64,000 nt of DNA, taken from the NCBI RefSeq assembly GCF_025369935.1, contig NZ_CP104467.1, positions 445,501 through 509,500 of the forward strand, written 5' to 3'. The position numbers and the translations under genes are program-made. Source of the DNA: Paenibacillus andongensis (GTDB lineage Bacteria > Bacillota > Bacilli > Paenibacillales > NBRC-103111). Of this stretch, positions 44,712-52,977 are shown one piece after another (positions within the stretch are counted from its first letter, which is position 1; every line of letters starts with the position of its first letter). The notes beneath the pieces were generated by a model. That model was not told the DNA's origin. It ran no database searches and worked only from the letters and a program-made list of their open reading frames with translations.

Positions 44712-44740
44712 TTGAGCCTAAGCTCCTTTTGGTATATGAT
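44712..44740 (+). promoter_or_regulatory. candidate promoter of the agmatine operon
   Basis: TTGAGC (44712-44717) and TATGAT (44735-44740) are 17 bases apart, about 70 bases before aguA. A second TTGACA at 44755 lacks a good -10 box. Confidence 0.4.
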
Positions 44741-44810
44741 GAAAGACGGTGCAATTGACATCAATTTGTGCCCTTCATATGGCTGCCAACAAATTTATAT
44801 ATAAAGTGAG

Positions 44811-45854
44811 ATGGATGAGATGAAACCTAAGGATTTACACTATAGAATGCCAGCAGAGTGGACAACACACGAACGTACATTTATTTCATGGCCCGTTCAA
44901 TCTTCGATGGTTTACCCGGAGGATCATGCGGTTGTATCCAAAGGTTATGCAGATTTGGCCAAGGCAATTGCTGAGTTCGAGCCAGTGACGGTAATCGTGA
45001 ACCCGGCGGATGCTGAGGATGTAAAGGCAATGTTCGACGAAAAAAACGTTGATTTTCTCATTATTCCGCATAACGATGCATGGTTCCGTGATAACGGTCC
45101 AACGTTCTTGTTAAATGAACAGCAGGAAATCGCAGCTGTGAATTGGAAATTCAACGCATGGGGCGGCAAATATGCGCCGTGGGATCTTGATGATAACGTA
45201 GCTCCCCAAATTTTGGAGCATCACGAAGTGAAACGTTTTGACGCTCCACTCGTAATGGAAGGTGGCTCCATTCATGTAGATGGAGAAGGTACGCTTTTGA
45301 CCACCGAGGAATGTCTCTTGAATACGAACCGCAATCCAGATCTAAGCCGTGAACAAATCGAAGAGCTTGTGAAAAGCTTCGTCAACGTCGAAAAAATGAT
45401 CTGGCTGAATAAAGGGCTGGACGGCGATGAAACGGACGGTCATGTCGACAATATTGCTTGCTTCGCTGCTCCAGGCAAAATCATTTTGCAGGTCTGCAAT
45501 GATCCAGCGGATGCAAACTATGCGATTACACAGGAGAATTTAGAAATTCTGCGCAATGCGACCGATGCTAAGGGACGTTCTTTTGAAATTATTCAGATCG
45601 AGCAGCCACCTCTAACGTTCTTTGAAGAGCAGCGTCTGACGCTGAGCTATTTGAACTTTTATTTCGTAAACGACGGCATTATTTTGCCGGTGTTCGGCGG
45701 AACTGCGGAAGAGACGGATCGTAAGGCGGTAGAGGTGCTAAGCGCAGCTTTCCCGGATCGCAGAATTCGCACAATTAACGGCATGTCCATTATCAAAGAA
45801 GGCGGCAACGTCCACTGCACGACGCAACAAATGCCAGCCAGCAAGAAAGGGTGA
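44811..45854 (+). CDS. aguA: agmatine deiminase
   Basis: A 347-residue guanidine-modifying enzyme that hydrolyses agmatine to N-carbamoylputrescine and ammonia. The catalytic cysteine lies in KEGGNVHCTTQQ near the C-terminus. Substrate-binding segments are DAWFRDNGPTF, VMEGGSIHVDGEGTLLTTEE and DETDGHVDN, which supplies the Asp and His. The start is ATG 44811 or the in-frame ATG 44820, both close to GTGAGATGGATGAG. Its stop overlaps the next gene's leader, which performs the following step of polyamine synthesis. Confidence 0.97.
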   Translation: MDEMKPKDLHYRMPAEWTTHERTFISWPVQSSMVYPEDHAVVSKGYADLAKAIAEFEPVTVIVNPADAEDVKAMFDEKNVDFLIIPHNDAWFRDNGPTFLLNEQQEIAAVNWKFNAWGGKYAPWDLDDNVAPQILEHHEVKRFDAPLVMEGGSIHVDGEGTLLTTEECLLNTNRNPDLSREQIEELVKSFVNVEKMIWLNKGLDGDETDGHVDNIACFAAPGKIILQVCNDPADANYAITQENLEILRNATDAKGRSFEIIQIEQPPLTFFEEQRLTLSYLNFYFVNDGIILPVFGGTAEETDRKAVEVLSAAFPDRRIRTINGMSIIKEGGNVHCTTQQMPASKKG

Positions 45855-45859
45855 TTCCA

Positions 45860-46735
45860 TTGAGAAAAGTCTCCGTAGCAGCAACGCAAATGAGCTGTTC
45901 CACTAATATAGAAGAAAACATTCGCAAAGCAGAGGCCTTGGTTCGCCAAGCAGCCGCGAAGGGCGCTCAAATTATTTTGATCCAAGAGTTGTTTGAGACA
46001 CCGTATTTCTGCCAAAAAGAGAAGTCCGATTACTACCATTACGCAACGGAGCTGGAGAATAACAAAGCGATCAATCATTTCCGTGAAATTGCCAAAGAGC
46101 TTCAGGTCGTACTGCCGATTAGCTTTTATGAGAAAAAGAATTACGCTCGCTACAACTCGTTAGCTGTCATCGACGCTGATGGCGAAGTGCTTGGCCTTTA
46201 TCGCAAAAGTCATATTCCTGATGGCCCGGGATATGAAGAAAAGTTCTATTTTAACCCTGGTGATACCGGGTTCAAGGTTTGGAAAACACGCTATGCCAAA
46301 ATCGGCGTAGGCGTATGTTGGGATCAATGGTACCCGGAAGCCGCAAGGGTTATGGCTTTGATGGGTGCAGAGCTGCTGTTCTACCCAACCGCTATCGGCT
46401 CCGAGCCGCAGGATGGTTCAATCGATTCCAAGGATCACTGGCAAATGTGTATGCGCGGCCACGCTGCGTCGAACTTGATGCCGGTTATCGCGTCGAATCG
46501 GATCGGGAAAGAAGTAGATGAGGAATCCAGCATCAACTTCTATGGTTCGTCTTTCATCGCAGGCCCGCAGGGTAACATGATTGAGGAAGCCGGCCGTGAT
46601 GAGGAAACGGTGCTTGTAGCCGAATTCGACCTCGATCAGCTCGAAGTTCAGCGTATCGAGTGGGGCATTTTCCGCGACCGTCGTCCGGATCTATACAAGA
46701 AAATTGCTACGTATGATGGTGAGCAGGTACTGTAA
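45860..46735 (+). CDS. aguB: N-carbamoylputrescine amidase
   Basis: A 291-residue nitrilase-superfamily amidase that converts N-carbamoylputrescine to putrescine. The catalytic triad is visible: Glu in LIQELFETPYF, Lys in YRKSHIPDGPGYEEK, Cys in VGVCWDQWYPEAAR. I set the start at TTG 45860, five bases after AAAGGGTG, giving the family start RKVSVAATQMSCS; the in-frame GTG 45851 overlaps the aguA stop. It is tightly coupled to aguA and followed after five bases by an exporter gene. Confidence 0.96.
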   Translation: MRKVSVAATQMSCSTNIEENIRKAEALVRQAAAKGAQIILIQELFETPYFCQKEKSDYYHYATELENNKAINHFREIAKELQVVLPISFYEKKNYARYNSLAVIDADGEVLGLYRKSHIPDGPGYEEKFYFNPGDTGFKVWKTRYAKIGVGVCWDQWYPEAARVMALMGAELLFYPTAIGSEPQDGSIDSKDHWQMCMRGHAASNLMPVIASNRIGKEVDEESSINFYGSSFIAGPQGNMIEEAGRDEETVLVAEFDLDQLEVQRIEWGIFRDRRPDLYKKIATYDGEQVL

Positions 46736-46740
46736 TCAAG

Positions 46741-47361
46741 ATGCTCATTCCGTTATTGAAAGGAATTTTACTGGGGCTCTCGATCGCTGCACCGGTCGGG
46801 CCCATCGGTATTTTATGTATCCGAAGAACGATCACATTAGGTAGATTGCACGGCTTTTTGTCGGGGTTGGGTGCTGCATCGGCGGACGCTTTCTACGGCT
46901 TTATCGCCGGTTTCGGTCTTACGCTGATAACCAGCTTCCTGCTAGACCAAAAGTCGCTGCTGCAAGCGGTAGGCGGCTTGTTCCTCTGTTATTTGGGCGT
47001 ACGGACCTTCCGCTCTAAGCCTTCTGCCAATGCAGCCAAAGCCTCAGGCAATACACTTTTCAGATCATACCTCTCCACACTAATGCTAACCATTACGAAT
47101 CCGATGACCATTATGTCTTTTCTTGGCGCTTTTGCTGGTTTAGGAATGGGCGATTCACAGACAGGCATTGCTTCAGCAGTTGTCCTGGTGATCGGCGTAT
47201 TCGTAGGCTCCGCCTTATGGTGGCTTGCGCTAAGTCTCGTAATTGGGATGTTTCGGGATCGTATTCATGTGTCGGCTTTAGGATGGATTAACCGAATATC
47301 CGGTGTTATTTTAAGCGTGTTTGGCTTGGTAGCCATCATAGGGCTGCTCCTTGGGGAGTAG
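46741..47361 (+). CDS. LysE/RhtB-type exporter
   Basis: A 206-residue membrane protein with six spans. LLGLSIAAPVGPIGILCIRR at the N-terminus is the diagnostic LysE segment, and TLMLTITNPMTIMSFLGAFA holds the family NP motif. Members export basic or other amino acids and related amines. Placed five bases after aguB, it might export putrescine or a precursor; that is inference from position. A stem-loop terminator overlaps the stop codon. Confidence 0.9.
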   Translation: MLIPLLKGILLGLSIAAPVGPIGILCIRRTITLGRLHGFLSGLGAASADAFYGFIAGFGLTLITSFLLDQKSLLQAVGGLFLCYLGVRTFRSKPSANAAKASGNTLFRSYLSTLMLTITNPMTIMSFLGAFAGLGMGDSQTGIASAVVLVIGVFVGSALWWLALSLVIGMFRDRIHVSALGWINRISGVILSVFGLVAIIGLLLGE

Positions 47362-47372
47362 CTCTTTTTTTT
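47343..47372 (+). terminator. terminator overlapping the exporter stop codon
   Basis: GCTGCTCC (47343-47350) pairs with GGAGTAGC (47355-47362), one G-U pair, then a run of T. The TAG stop is inside the right arm. Confidence 0.75.
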
Positions 47373-47405
47373 GTTTAGCATTTGTGAAACTCGGAAGCAG
47401 CAAAA

Positions 47406-47475
47406 GGAACTACGATGCGATGCGCTATTTATCAAAATAGCCAACATTTTGAGAGCAAGGGGAACATGGTCACTC
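47406..47475 (+). repeat. two further GGAAC-N-GATGCG repeat units
   Basis: GGAACTACGATGCGATGCG near 47406 and CAAGGGGAACATGG near 47456 match the units at 43.06-43.24 kb. The rest of 47373-47698 holds no other recognisable feature. Confidence 0.5.
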
Positions 47476-47698
47476 TCCGGACTAGTTCTTTTTCTTTATG
47501 GACGTCTTGCAATAGGACGCACTTCTGTGACAAAATCAGCATAGATTCACTAGGTGAAGGAGCAAGCGTAGAACCGTGAGTTTCTTGGCCTTGCGGAGAG
47601 CACACTAATAAAATAACAACATGGATTATCAGCCTTGGAGTGCTTTATTTTTGTTGAATATGGGTTATATATTTAAAAATGATTGGAGTGATCGCACG

Positions 47699-48133
47699 AT
47701 GAACTCTTCCAAATATCAGAAATATTTCTCAACCGACGGCTTCTGGTGGAAATTAAAAAAGGGCGCCAAAAAGGCAGGCGTCAAAGTTCTTTACAGCGGA
47801 CTGCTGCTCTTCTATGCCTTAGAAAGTCCGAAAACGCCGATAAGAGCTAAAGTTCAAATTTATGGCGCGCTGGGTTATCTCATTCTGCCGCTGGATCTTG
47901 TGCCGGATTTGCTGCCTATTGTTGGGTATGTGGATGATTTAAGTGCACTGGGGTTTGCTTTGGCAGCTGTCGCAAAGAGTATCGATGACGATGTAAAGCG
48001 CAAAGCGAAGAGTAAGCTGAGGGATTTTCTCGGTGAAGATGTGATGAGCAGCAAGGATGTTATCGACATCGATGGGCAGCTTGTGGAGGAGAAGGAAAAG
48101 GAAGCTGAGAGTGATGAGCAAGGTGCAAAATAG
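47699..48133 (+). CDS. YkvA-family (DUF1232) membrane protein
   Basis: About 144 residues from ATG 47699, with GGAGTG eight bases upstream; an ATG at 47621 is in frame but has no ribosome site. The DUF1232 core is QIYGALGYLILPLDLVPDLL followed by PIVGYVDDLSALGFALAAVA, giving two membrane-associated segments. The C-terminus is strongly charged (KDVIDIDGQLVEEKEKEAES). The function of the family is not established. Confidence 0.85.
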   Translation: MNSSKYQKYFSTDGFWWKLKKGAKKAGVKVLYSGLLLFYALESPKTPIRAKVQIYGALGYLILPLDLVPDLLPIVGYVDDLSALGFALAAVAKSIDDDVKRKAKSKLRDFLGEDVMSSKDVIDIDGQLVEEKEKEAESDEQGAK

Positions 48134-48327
48134 GGGGCTTTGATTGACTTCTTGGGCCGTCGGGCGACTACATGCATAAAGTGCATGAAATCATCGTTAT
48201 CCTCTGTTTTGAAGTAGTAATGATGCATTTTGTGCATCAAATCTCCGCATTTTAGCCCAAAACGAGGAGTGATCGACGAATTTGCTGCACTTTTGCTCTT
48301 CTGTCAAGAAAGTGGACACTTCTTTAG

Positions 48328-49161
48328 TTAAGCTGCGTTCTGGTAGTACAACTTTTCGAAGCGTAACGGAGACATGTAACCAATCGTGCTGTTAGATCGT
48401 TTCCGGTTGTAAAAGATTTCGAGGTATCGGAACAACTTCTCCTGCGCTTCTTGCTTCGTCTTAAATTTGGGTTTGCTATAGATACACTCACGTTTTAAGA
48501 TGCTGTGAAAAGCCTCAATACAAGCATTGTCATAACAGTTGCCCTTACGACTCATGCTTGGCTTCATACCGTAGCTTGCTAACTGCTCACGGTACTCCTT
48601 TGAGGCATACTGGGAGCCGCGATCAGAATGATGGATAAGACCTTTGCCTGGCTTCTTAGAGGCGTATGCCTGATTTAGCGCATCCATTACCAAGTCAGTC
48701 GTCATTCGATCGCTAAGTTTCCATCCAACGATTTGTTTCGTGTGCAGATCCATGATGCTAGCCAGATAGAGCCTCCCTTGACGGCAAGGAATGTAGGTTA
48801 TGTCAGCTACCCACTTTTCATTTGGTTTCGTTGCTTTAAAGTCTTGCTCAAGGATATTGGGAGCAATGGGCTGATCGTGATTAGAATCTGTCGTAGTGAC
48901 CCTGAACTTCCGCGCCATACACGAACGTAATCCATGTTCGCGCATAATAAGACCCACCGTACGTTCCGCTACGGTCCAGCCTTCTTTCACAAGTTCTTTG
49001 AATATCCTCGGGCTGCCATAAGTTTCATCCGAATCATGAAAATGCCACTTAATGCGTTTAGTTAGTTCCTCTTTGCGCTTGTTACGCTCGGACACAACAA
49101 CAGTTTTCCATTTGTAATAGCCGCTCCTAGACACTTGTAGCACGTCACACATCTTCTCCAA
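48328..49161 (-). CDS. IS3-family transposase OrfB (DDE integrase domain)
   Basis: The 277-residue frame (first start codon TTG at 49161) holds the HTH_21 leader and an rve/DDE integrase core. The triad is Asp in WVADITYIPC, Asp in HHSDRGSQYAS and Glu in DNACIEAFHSILKRE, with the right spacing. The frame is open upstream as far as the orfA end (reading ELRFQFIEDHRSEFRLEK), so the working enzyme is probably the OrfAB fusion made by -1 frameshifting. It lies downstream of orfA on the minus strand. Confidence 0.93.
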   Translation of the reverse strand: MEKMCDVLQVSRSGYYKWKTVVVSERNKRKEELTKRIKWHFHDSDETYGSPRIFKELVKEGWTVAERTVGLIMREHGLRSCMARKFRVTTTDSNHDQPIAPNILEQDFKATKPNEKWVADITYIPCRQGRLYLASIMDLHTKQIVGWKLSDRMTTDLVMDALNQAYASKKPGKGLIHHSDRGSQYASKEYREQLASYGMKPSMSRKGNCYDNACIEAFHSILKRECIYSKPKFKTKQEAQEKLFRYLEIFYNRKRSNSTIGYMSPLRFEKLYYQNAA

Positions 49162-49199
49162 TCGAAACTCGGAGCGATGATCCTCGATGAATTGGAACC

Positions 49200-49523
49200 T
49201 TAGTTCTTTTCTTTGCTGAAGATGTGCAGCGCCTTTTTTAAAATAGCGAGTTCCTCTTGGAGATCTTGATTTTGGCGTTCTTTCTCCTGATACTCCAGAT
49301 CTTTTTCACGTAACTGTTGCTCAAGCTGGCGCACTCTTTCCGGAGTAATTACTGACTCCGTCTGAAATTCGTCACGGTATGTAGCTTTCCAGTTGTGCAG
49401 AACACCCGCAGATATCCCGAGCTCTTCGGACATCTGCGGCATTGATTTACCTTGCTCTAAGATGTACTTCACTGTCTGCTTCTTAAATTCTTCACTATAA
49501 CGATTTCGTTCCATCCCGGACAC
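49200..49523 (-). CDS. IS3-family transposase OrfA (helix-turn-helix)
   Basis: This 107-residue DNA-binding protein has a helix-turn-helix at about 5-50 (YSEEFKKQTVKYILEQGKSM, ELGISAGVLHNWKATYRDEF), followed by a leucine-zipper-type coiled coil (VRQLEQQLREKDLEYQEKER). Near its end the minus strand reads AAAGAAAAGAAC, a likely -1 slippery stretch: slipping joins OrfA to the OrfB frame just before the OrfA stop. Confidence 0.93.
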   Translation of the reverse strand: MSGMERNRYSEEFKKQTVKYILEQGKSMPQMSEELGISAGVLHNWKATYRDEFQTESVITPERVRQLEQQLREKDLEYQEKERQNQDLQEELAILKKALHIFSKEKN

Positions 49524-49769
49524 CTCTCCCTCTTATTGATATTATCTTAGTTTCACTTAAGAGATGTCCACTTTTAATTCTAGGTGCATTTTTGCATGAT
49601 CTCGCCTGAAAATCCCGATATACAGTAAATTATGCTGCACTTTTTGCATCAACGATGCATCGGGTATTGCCTGCAATCCGACTCTCGCGGTCAGATGAGA
49701 AAGAGCAAGCTACTCTAAGTAATCTAAACGCCAAAAAGAGTTACTATAGACGATAACTTCCAAATGACA

Positions 49770-49795
49770 AAAGACACCCTAAGGTGTCTTTTTCA
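49770..49795. terminator. bidirectional terminator near the ilvE end
   Basis: AAAGACACC / GGTGTCTTT (49770-49778, 49783-49791) with a CTAA loop is followed by T on the plus strand and by a TTTTG tract on the minus strand, where it ends ilvE. Confidence 0.75.
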
Positions 49796-49808
49796 CTGTA
49801 GTTTGCGT

Positions 49809-50885
49809 CTAACAAGAAATCGTCCACCCGTAAGAATCCTCGATCCTTCCATATTGAATCCCAGTAATCGTATCGTAAAGCCGACGAACCAGATCACCAA
49901 TGTTACCTTGATTAATCATCATAGGCGTGCCGTTCCACAAGAGACTGCCAATAGGGGACACGACGGCAGCCGTGCCGGTACCGAAGGCCTCTTCCAGGGT
50001 TCCGTCCTCATAGGCAAGAACAAGGTCATTGATCGAAACTTTCCGCTCGGTAACCGGAATGCCCCACTCCTTGAGCAGGTGAATGATGCTTTTTCGCGTG
50101 ATGCCATCCAGAATACTGCCACTAAGGCTTGGGGTCACAACTTCCCCGTTAATTTTGAAGAAGACATTCATACTGCCTGCTTCTTCTATATAAATCTTCT
50201 CGATGGCATCGAGCCAGAGCACTTGAGCGCAGTTGTGTTCTTTGGCGAGGGCTTGTGCTTTGAGTGTTGCAGCGTAATTGCCAGCTGTTTTGGCATTGCC
50301 TGTGCCACCTTGAACGGCCCTGGCATAATGGCTTTCTATTAAAAGGTTGATGGGCTGAAGTCCTTCTTCATAGTAGGAGTCTACCGGCGACATAATGATT
50401 ACGAACGAATAGCGCGATGAGGCACGCACGCCTAAGCCAGCTTCGGTAGCTATCACAAAAGGACGAATATATAAAGAGGATCCCTTCTTTCTCGGCACCC
50501 ACTCGGCATCCACACGAACGAGGGTTCGAATGGCGTCCACGACGAAATTCTCATCCATTTGAGGCATTTGCAGTCGGTCGGAGGATCGGTTTAGTCGCTG
50601 GGCATTTTGGTCAGGGCGAAATAAAACGATCTCATCCTTTTCCGTACGAAAAGCCTTTAAACCCTCGAACACGGCTTGCCCATAATGAAAAACCATCGCG
50701 GAAGGATCATGGGAAATGGGCCCATAAGGGATAATACGCGGATCATGCCAACCCTTTCCTTCTTCGAAATCCATCATAAACATATGATCGGTAAAATGAC
50801 GCCCAAACCCTAGGTCCTCTTCAAAACTTGGCTTTGTTTTACTACTCAGATTGCATTCGATTCGAATCTGTCCATACATGGCCAT
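49809..50885 (-). CDS. ilvE: branched-chain amino acid aminotransferase
   Basis: A 358-residue class IV PLP aminotransferase (mitochondrial/eukaryote-like BCAT subtype) that makes or degrades Leu, Ile and Val. The PLP lysine lies in GGTGNAKTAGNYAATLKAQA; other conserved segments are FGRHFTDHMFMMDFEEGKGW, YIRPFVIATEAGLGVRAS and the GTLEEAFGTGTAAVVSPIG phosphate cup. The ATG at 50885 follows AAAGGTGG and gives the standard length; the frame upstream to 50975 is not supported. It diverges from a LysR regulator that may control it. Confidence 0.95.
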   Translation of the reverse strand: MAMYGQIRIECNLSSKTKPSFEEDLGFGRHFTDHMFMMDFEEGKGWHDPRIIPYGPISHDPSAMVFHYGQAVFEGLKAFRTEKDEIVLFRPDQNAQRLNRSSDRLQMPQMDENFVVDAIRTLVRVDAEWVPRKKGSSLYIRPFVIATEAGLGVRASSRYSFVIIMSPVDSYYEEGLQPINLLIESHYARAVQGGTGNAKTAGNYAATLKAQALAKEHNCAQVLWLDAIEKIYIEEAGSMNVFFKINGEVVTPSLSGSILDGITRKSIIHLLKEWGIPVTERKVSINDLVLAYEDGTLEEAFGTGTAAVVSPIGSLLWNGTPMMINQGNIGDLVRRLYDTITGIQYGRIEDSYGWTISC

Positions 50886-50925
50886 CAACCACCTTTTTCG
50901 ATATGTTTTACCTGTTATCGTTACT

Positions 50926-50991
50926 ATAGATAAATAACTATCATTGATCAATTGCGAATAATCAATTACCATCATAGTTAATAACTATGAT
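50926..50991. promoter_or_regulatory. two LysR-type operator candidates between ilvE and the LysR gene
   Basis: Site 1 is ATAGATAAATAACTAT (50926-50941). Site 2 is a perfect inverted repeat ATCATAGTTA / TAACTATGAT with one central base (50971-50991). Both share ATAG-N7/8-CTAT, which contains the T-N11-A LysR box. Centres are about 47 bases apart, and site 2 lies just before the LysR ribosome site, suggesting autoregulation. Confidence 0.6.
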
Positions 50992-51006
50992 CGGAGGCAT
51001 ACCAAG

Positions 51007-51909
51007 ATGGAGCATCGGTTATTGGAATACTTTTTAGCGGTATGCGAAGAACTTCACTTCACGAAGGCAGCGGAAAAGCTTGGCATCAGCCAACCCACAC
51101 TCAGCCAACAAATTCGTCTGTTGGAGCATCGGGTAGGATCACCCCTTTTTCAGCGGATCGGAAAAAAGATTTACGTCACAGAGGCAGGTGAAATCCTTCA
51201 TAAGCACAGCAGGAACATGTTCCATGAGTTGGATCAAGCGCAGGCAGCTATTAATGAGATCCGAGGCATGCAGCGGGGACGGCTGCGTATTGGCTGCTCC
51301 GGCAATCATTTGCTCACTGAAACGATTATTGCCTTCCATGCCCTTTACCCGAAAATCGAGCTCTCTGTGACGGAACTAGCTACCGAGGAGACGAAGGAGC
51401 GCCTGCTGAGCAACCAGCTTGACATGGGTGTTGTTTTTCTGCTTGATGAAGATGAACAGTTTCATTATATCCCGTTGTACAAGGAACAGCTGCGGCTTGT
51501 TATTTCGGACGAGCATCCGCTTGCCCAGGCGAAAGCCATTCGTTTGGCGGACTTGGCTCAGCTTCCGGTCGCTATGCTCCAGAACAAGTTTTATGTTCGG
51601 CAAATGATGGATGATTGCTGTGAGCAGTCGGGTTTTGCATGGAAGCCGGCGATAGAACTCTCGACTCTGGAGTCACTGCTTCAGATGGCCAAAAACAATG
51701 TAGGCGGAGCCATTTTGCCGGGGTCGTATGTGGACGGTATTCGCAGCGGCGGCATTCGGAGCATACCAATCATAGATCCCATTCCCCAGAAGGATGTCGG
51801 TATTGTTTATCGTAAGGATATGTTCCTATGTAAGACGATGGATATGTTTATGAAGCAGTTGATGCAGCAGTTTGCGGCTACAGGAAGGATCACAGTGAGC
51901 GGGAATTGA
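51007..51909 (+). CDS. LysR-family transcriptional regulator
   Basis: A 300-residue regulator with the N-terminal winged helix (LEYFLAVCEELHFTKAAEKL, ISQPTLSQQIRLLEHRVGSP) and a C-terminal type 2 periplasmic-like effector domain (GRLRIGCSGNHLLTETIIAF, MGVVFLLDEDEQFHYIPLYK, NVGGAILPGSYVD). Its recognition helix is typical of the CynR/AlsR branch. GGAGG precedes ATG 51007. It is divergent from ilvE; the effector is unknown. Confidence 0.93.
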   Translation: MEHRLLEYFLAVCEELHFTKAAEKLGISQPTLSQQIRLLEHRVGSPLFQRIGKKIYVTEAGEILHKHSRNMFHELDQAQAAINEIRGMQRGRLRIGCSGNHLLTETIIAFHALYPKIELSVTELATEETKERLLSNQLDMGVVFLLDEDEQFHYIPLYKEQLRLVISDEHPLAQAKAIRLADLAQLPVAMLQNKFYVRQMMDDCCEQSGFAWKPAIELSTLESLLQMAKNNVGGAILPGSYVDGIRSGGIRSIPIIDPIPQKDVGIVYRKDMFLCKTMDMFMKQLMQQFAATGRITVSGN

Positions 51910-51970
51910 AAGACTTTAGACATAAGACAAAACAGATTAGGCATTTAACATGTAAAATGAGGGATGATGT

Positions 51971-52975
51971 ATGGAACATATATACGTATACGCCTGCCAC
52001 GAAGACGAGCAGGCGCTGTGCCAGTTAGAGCTGCGCACCTTACTGGGCGCAGAGACAGTGCTTGGCGCGCGCTACGCCGTTAGCGCGCGCCAAGTGGAGC
52101 CGAGCCGCAGCCCGTTTTTGAAGCTGCGGCTGGATGTTTTGTTCGAGGCCGGCAGCTTGCCGGAGCTGGCCTCGATGGTCGAGACGTTGACCGTGCAGGG
52201 GTCAACGTTCAAGGTTGCGTTCGCGGAGACGGAGGCTGCGGTCAGTAAGGACCGCCAGCGCGAGGTCGCTCGCGAAATAGGCCGGCATCTTCGCGGCAAA
52301 GCCGAGATGCGACGGCCGGAGCAATGGTTCGCCGTGACGGAGCTGGGAGCAAGGTGGTTGTTCGGCCGCTGCAGATACGGCGAAGCCGTGTGGCTTCAGC
52401 ATCAGCAGAAGCCACAGAACTACTCCACCGCCCTGAGTACGCGCGTAGCGCGGGCGGTGGTGAACATTGCCGTGCCCATTGTTGCGGGCACGAAAGCCAT
52501 TGACCCGTGCTGCGGCATCGGCACGGTGCTGGTGGAGGCGATGTCGATGGGGATCGACATCGTGGGCTGCGACATCAACCCGCTGGCGGTGCGCGGCGCG
52601 CGGGTGAATCTCGAGCACTTCGGCATGCCGAACGTGGTGAGCATCGCGGACATGCGGACCTTAGGCTTGGTAGGTGAACAGGTTTCGTCATCGACTAGCC
52701 TCGGAGGCATAGTCGAGCAGGTGACACTGTCACCGACCAGCCCGCAGGTCCGCTATGATGCGCTCATCCTAGACATGCCGTACAATCTCTGCTCGAAGCT
52801 GCCCGAGGATGAGCAGCTTCAAATGCTCCAAAGCGCCCGCCGATTAGCAAAGCGCGCGGTTATCGTTACGACGGAGCAGATCGATCCGCTCATCGTCCAA
52901 GCGGGATTTCGCATTGCAGAGCGCTGCACCGTCAACAAAGGCAGCTTCAGCAGACAAATTATCGTCTGCGTTTAG
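51971..52975 (+). CDS. RNA (guanine-N2)-methyltransferase-like protein, TRM11/RlmKL type
   Basis: A 334-residue SAM-dependent methyltransferase. The N-terminal about 150 residues are THUMP-like (FKVAFAETEAAVSKDRQREV, WFAVTELGARWLFGRCRYGE). The C-terminal Rossmann domain holds the SAM motif AIDPCCGIGTVLVEAMSMGI and the catalytic ILDMPYNLCSKL (D/N-P-P-Y type). It probably methylates a guanosine in tRNA or rRNA; the exact site cannot be read from sequence. A low-complexity insertion (VSSSTSLGGIVEQVTLSPTS) separates motifs, and the gene is notably GC-rich. Confidence 0.85.
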   Translation: MEHIYVYACHEDEQALCQLELRTLLGAETVLGARYAVSARQVEPSRSPFLKLRLDVLFEAGSLPELASMVETLTVQGSTFKVAFAETEAAVSKDRQREVAREIGRHLRGKAEMRRPEQWFAVTELGARWLFGRCRYGEAVWLQHQQKPQNYSTALSTRVARAVVNIAVPIVAGTKAIDPCCGIGTVLVEAMSMGIDIVGCDINPLAVRGARVNLEHFGMPNVVSIADMRTLGLVGEQVSSSTSLGGIVEQVTLSPTSPQVRYDALILDMPYNLCSKLPEDEQLQMLQSARRLAKRAVIVTTEQIDPLIVQAGFRIAERCTVNKGSFSRQIIVCV

Positions 52976-52977
52976 CA

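Larger units (their letters stand above)
48303..49577 (-). mobile_element. IS3-family insertion sequence (IS150-like), about 1.28 kb
   Basis: The element carries orfA and orfB on the minus strand. Imperfect terminal inverted repeats share AAAGTGGACA (48309-48318) and TGTCCACTTT near 49565-49574. A 4-bp duplication TTCT is found at 48299-48302 and 49578-49581. Both open frames look intact, so the element may still be mobile. Confidence 0.85.
48171..49680. repeat. TGCA-palindrome array (array 2), split by the IS3 element
   Basis: Units lie before the insertion (ATGCATAAAGTGCATGAAAT at 48172; GATGCATTTTGTGCATCAAAT near 48221; GCTGCACTTTTGC near 48284) and after it (GTGCATTTTTGCATGAT at 49584; GCTGCACTTTTTGCATC near 49634). 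The IS lies inside the array at 48303-49577. Confidence 0.6.
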
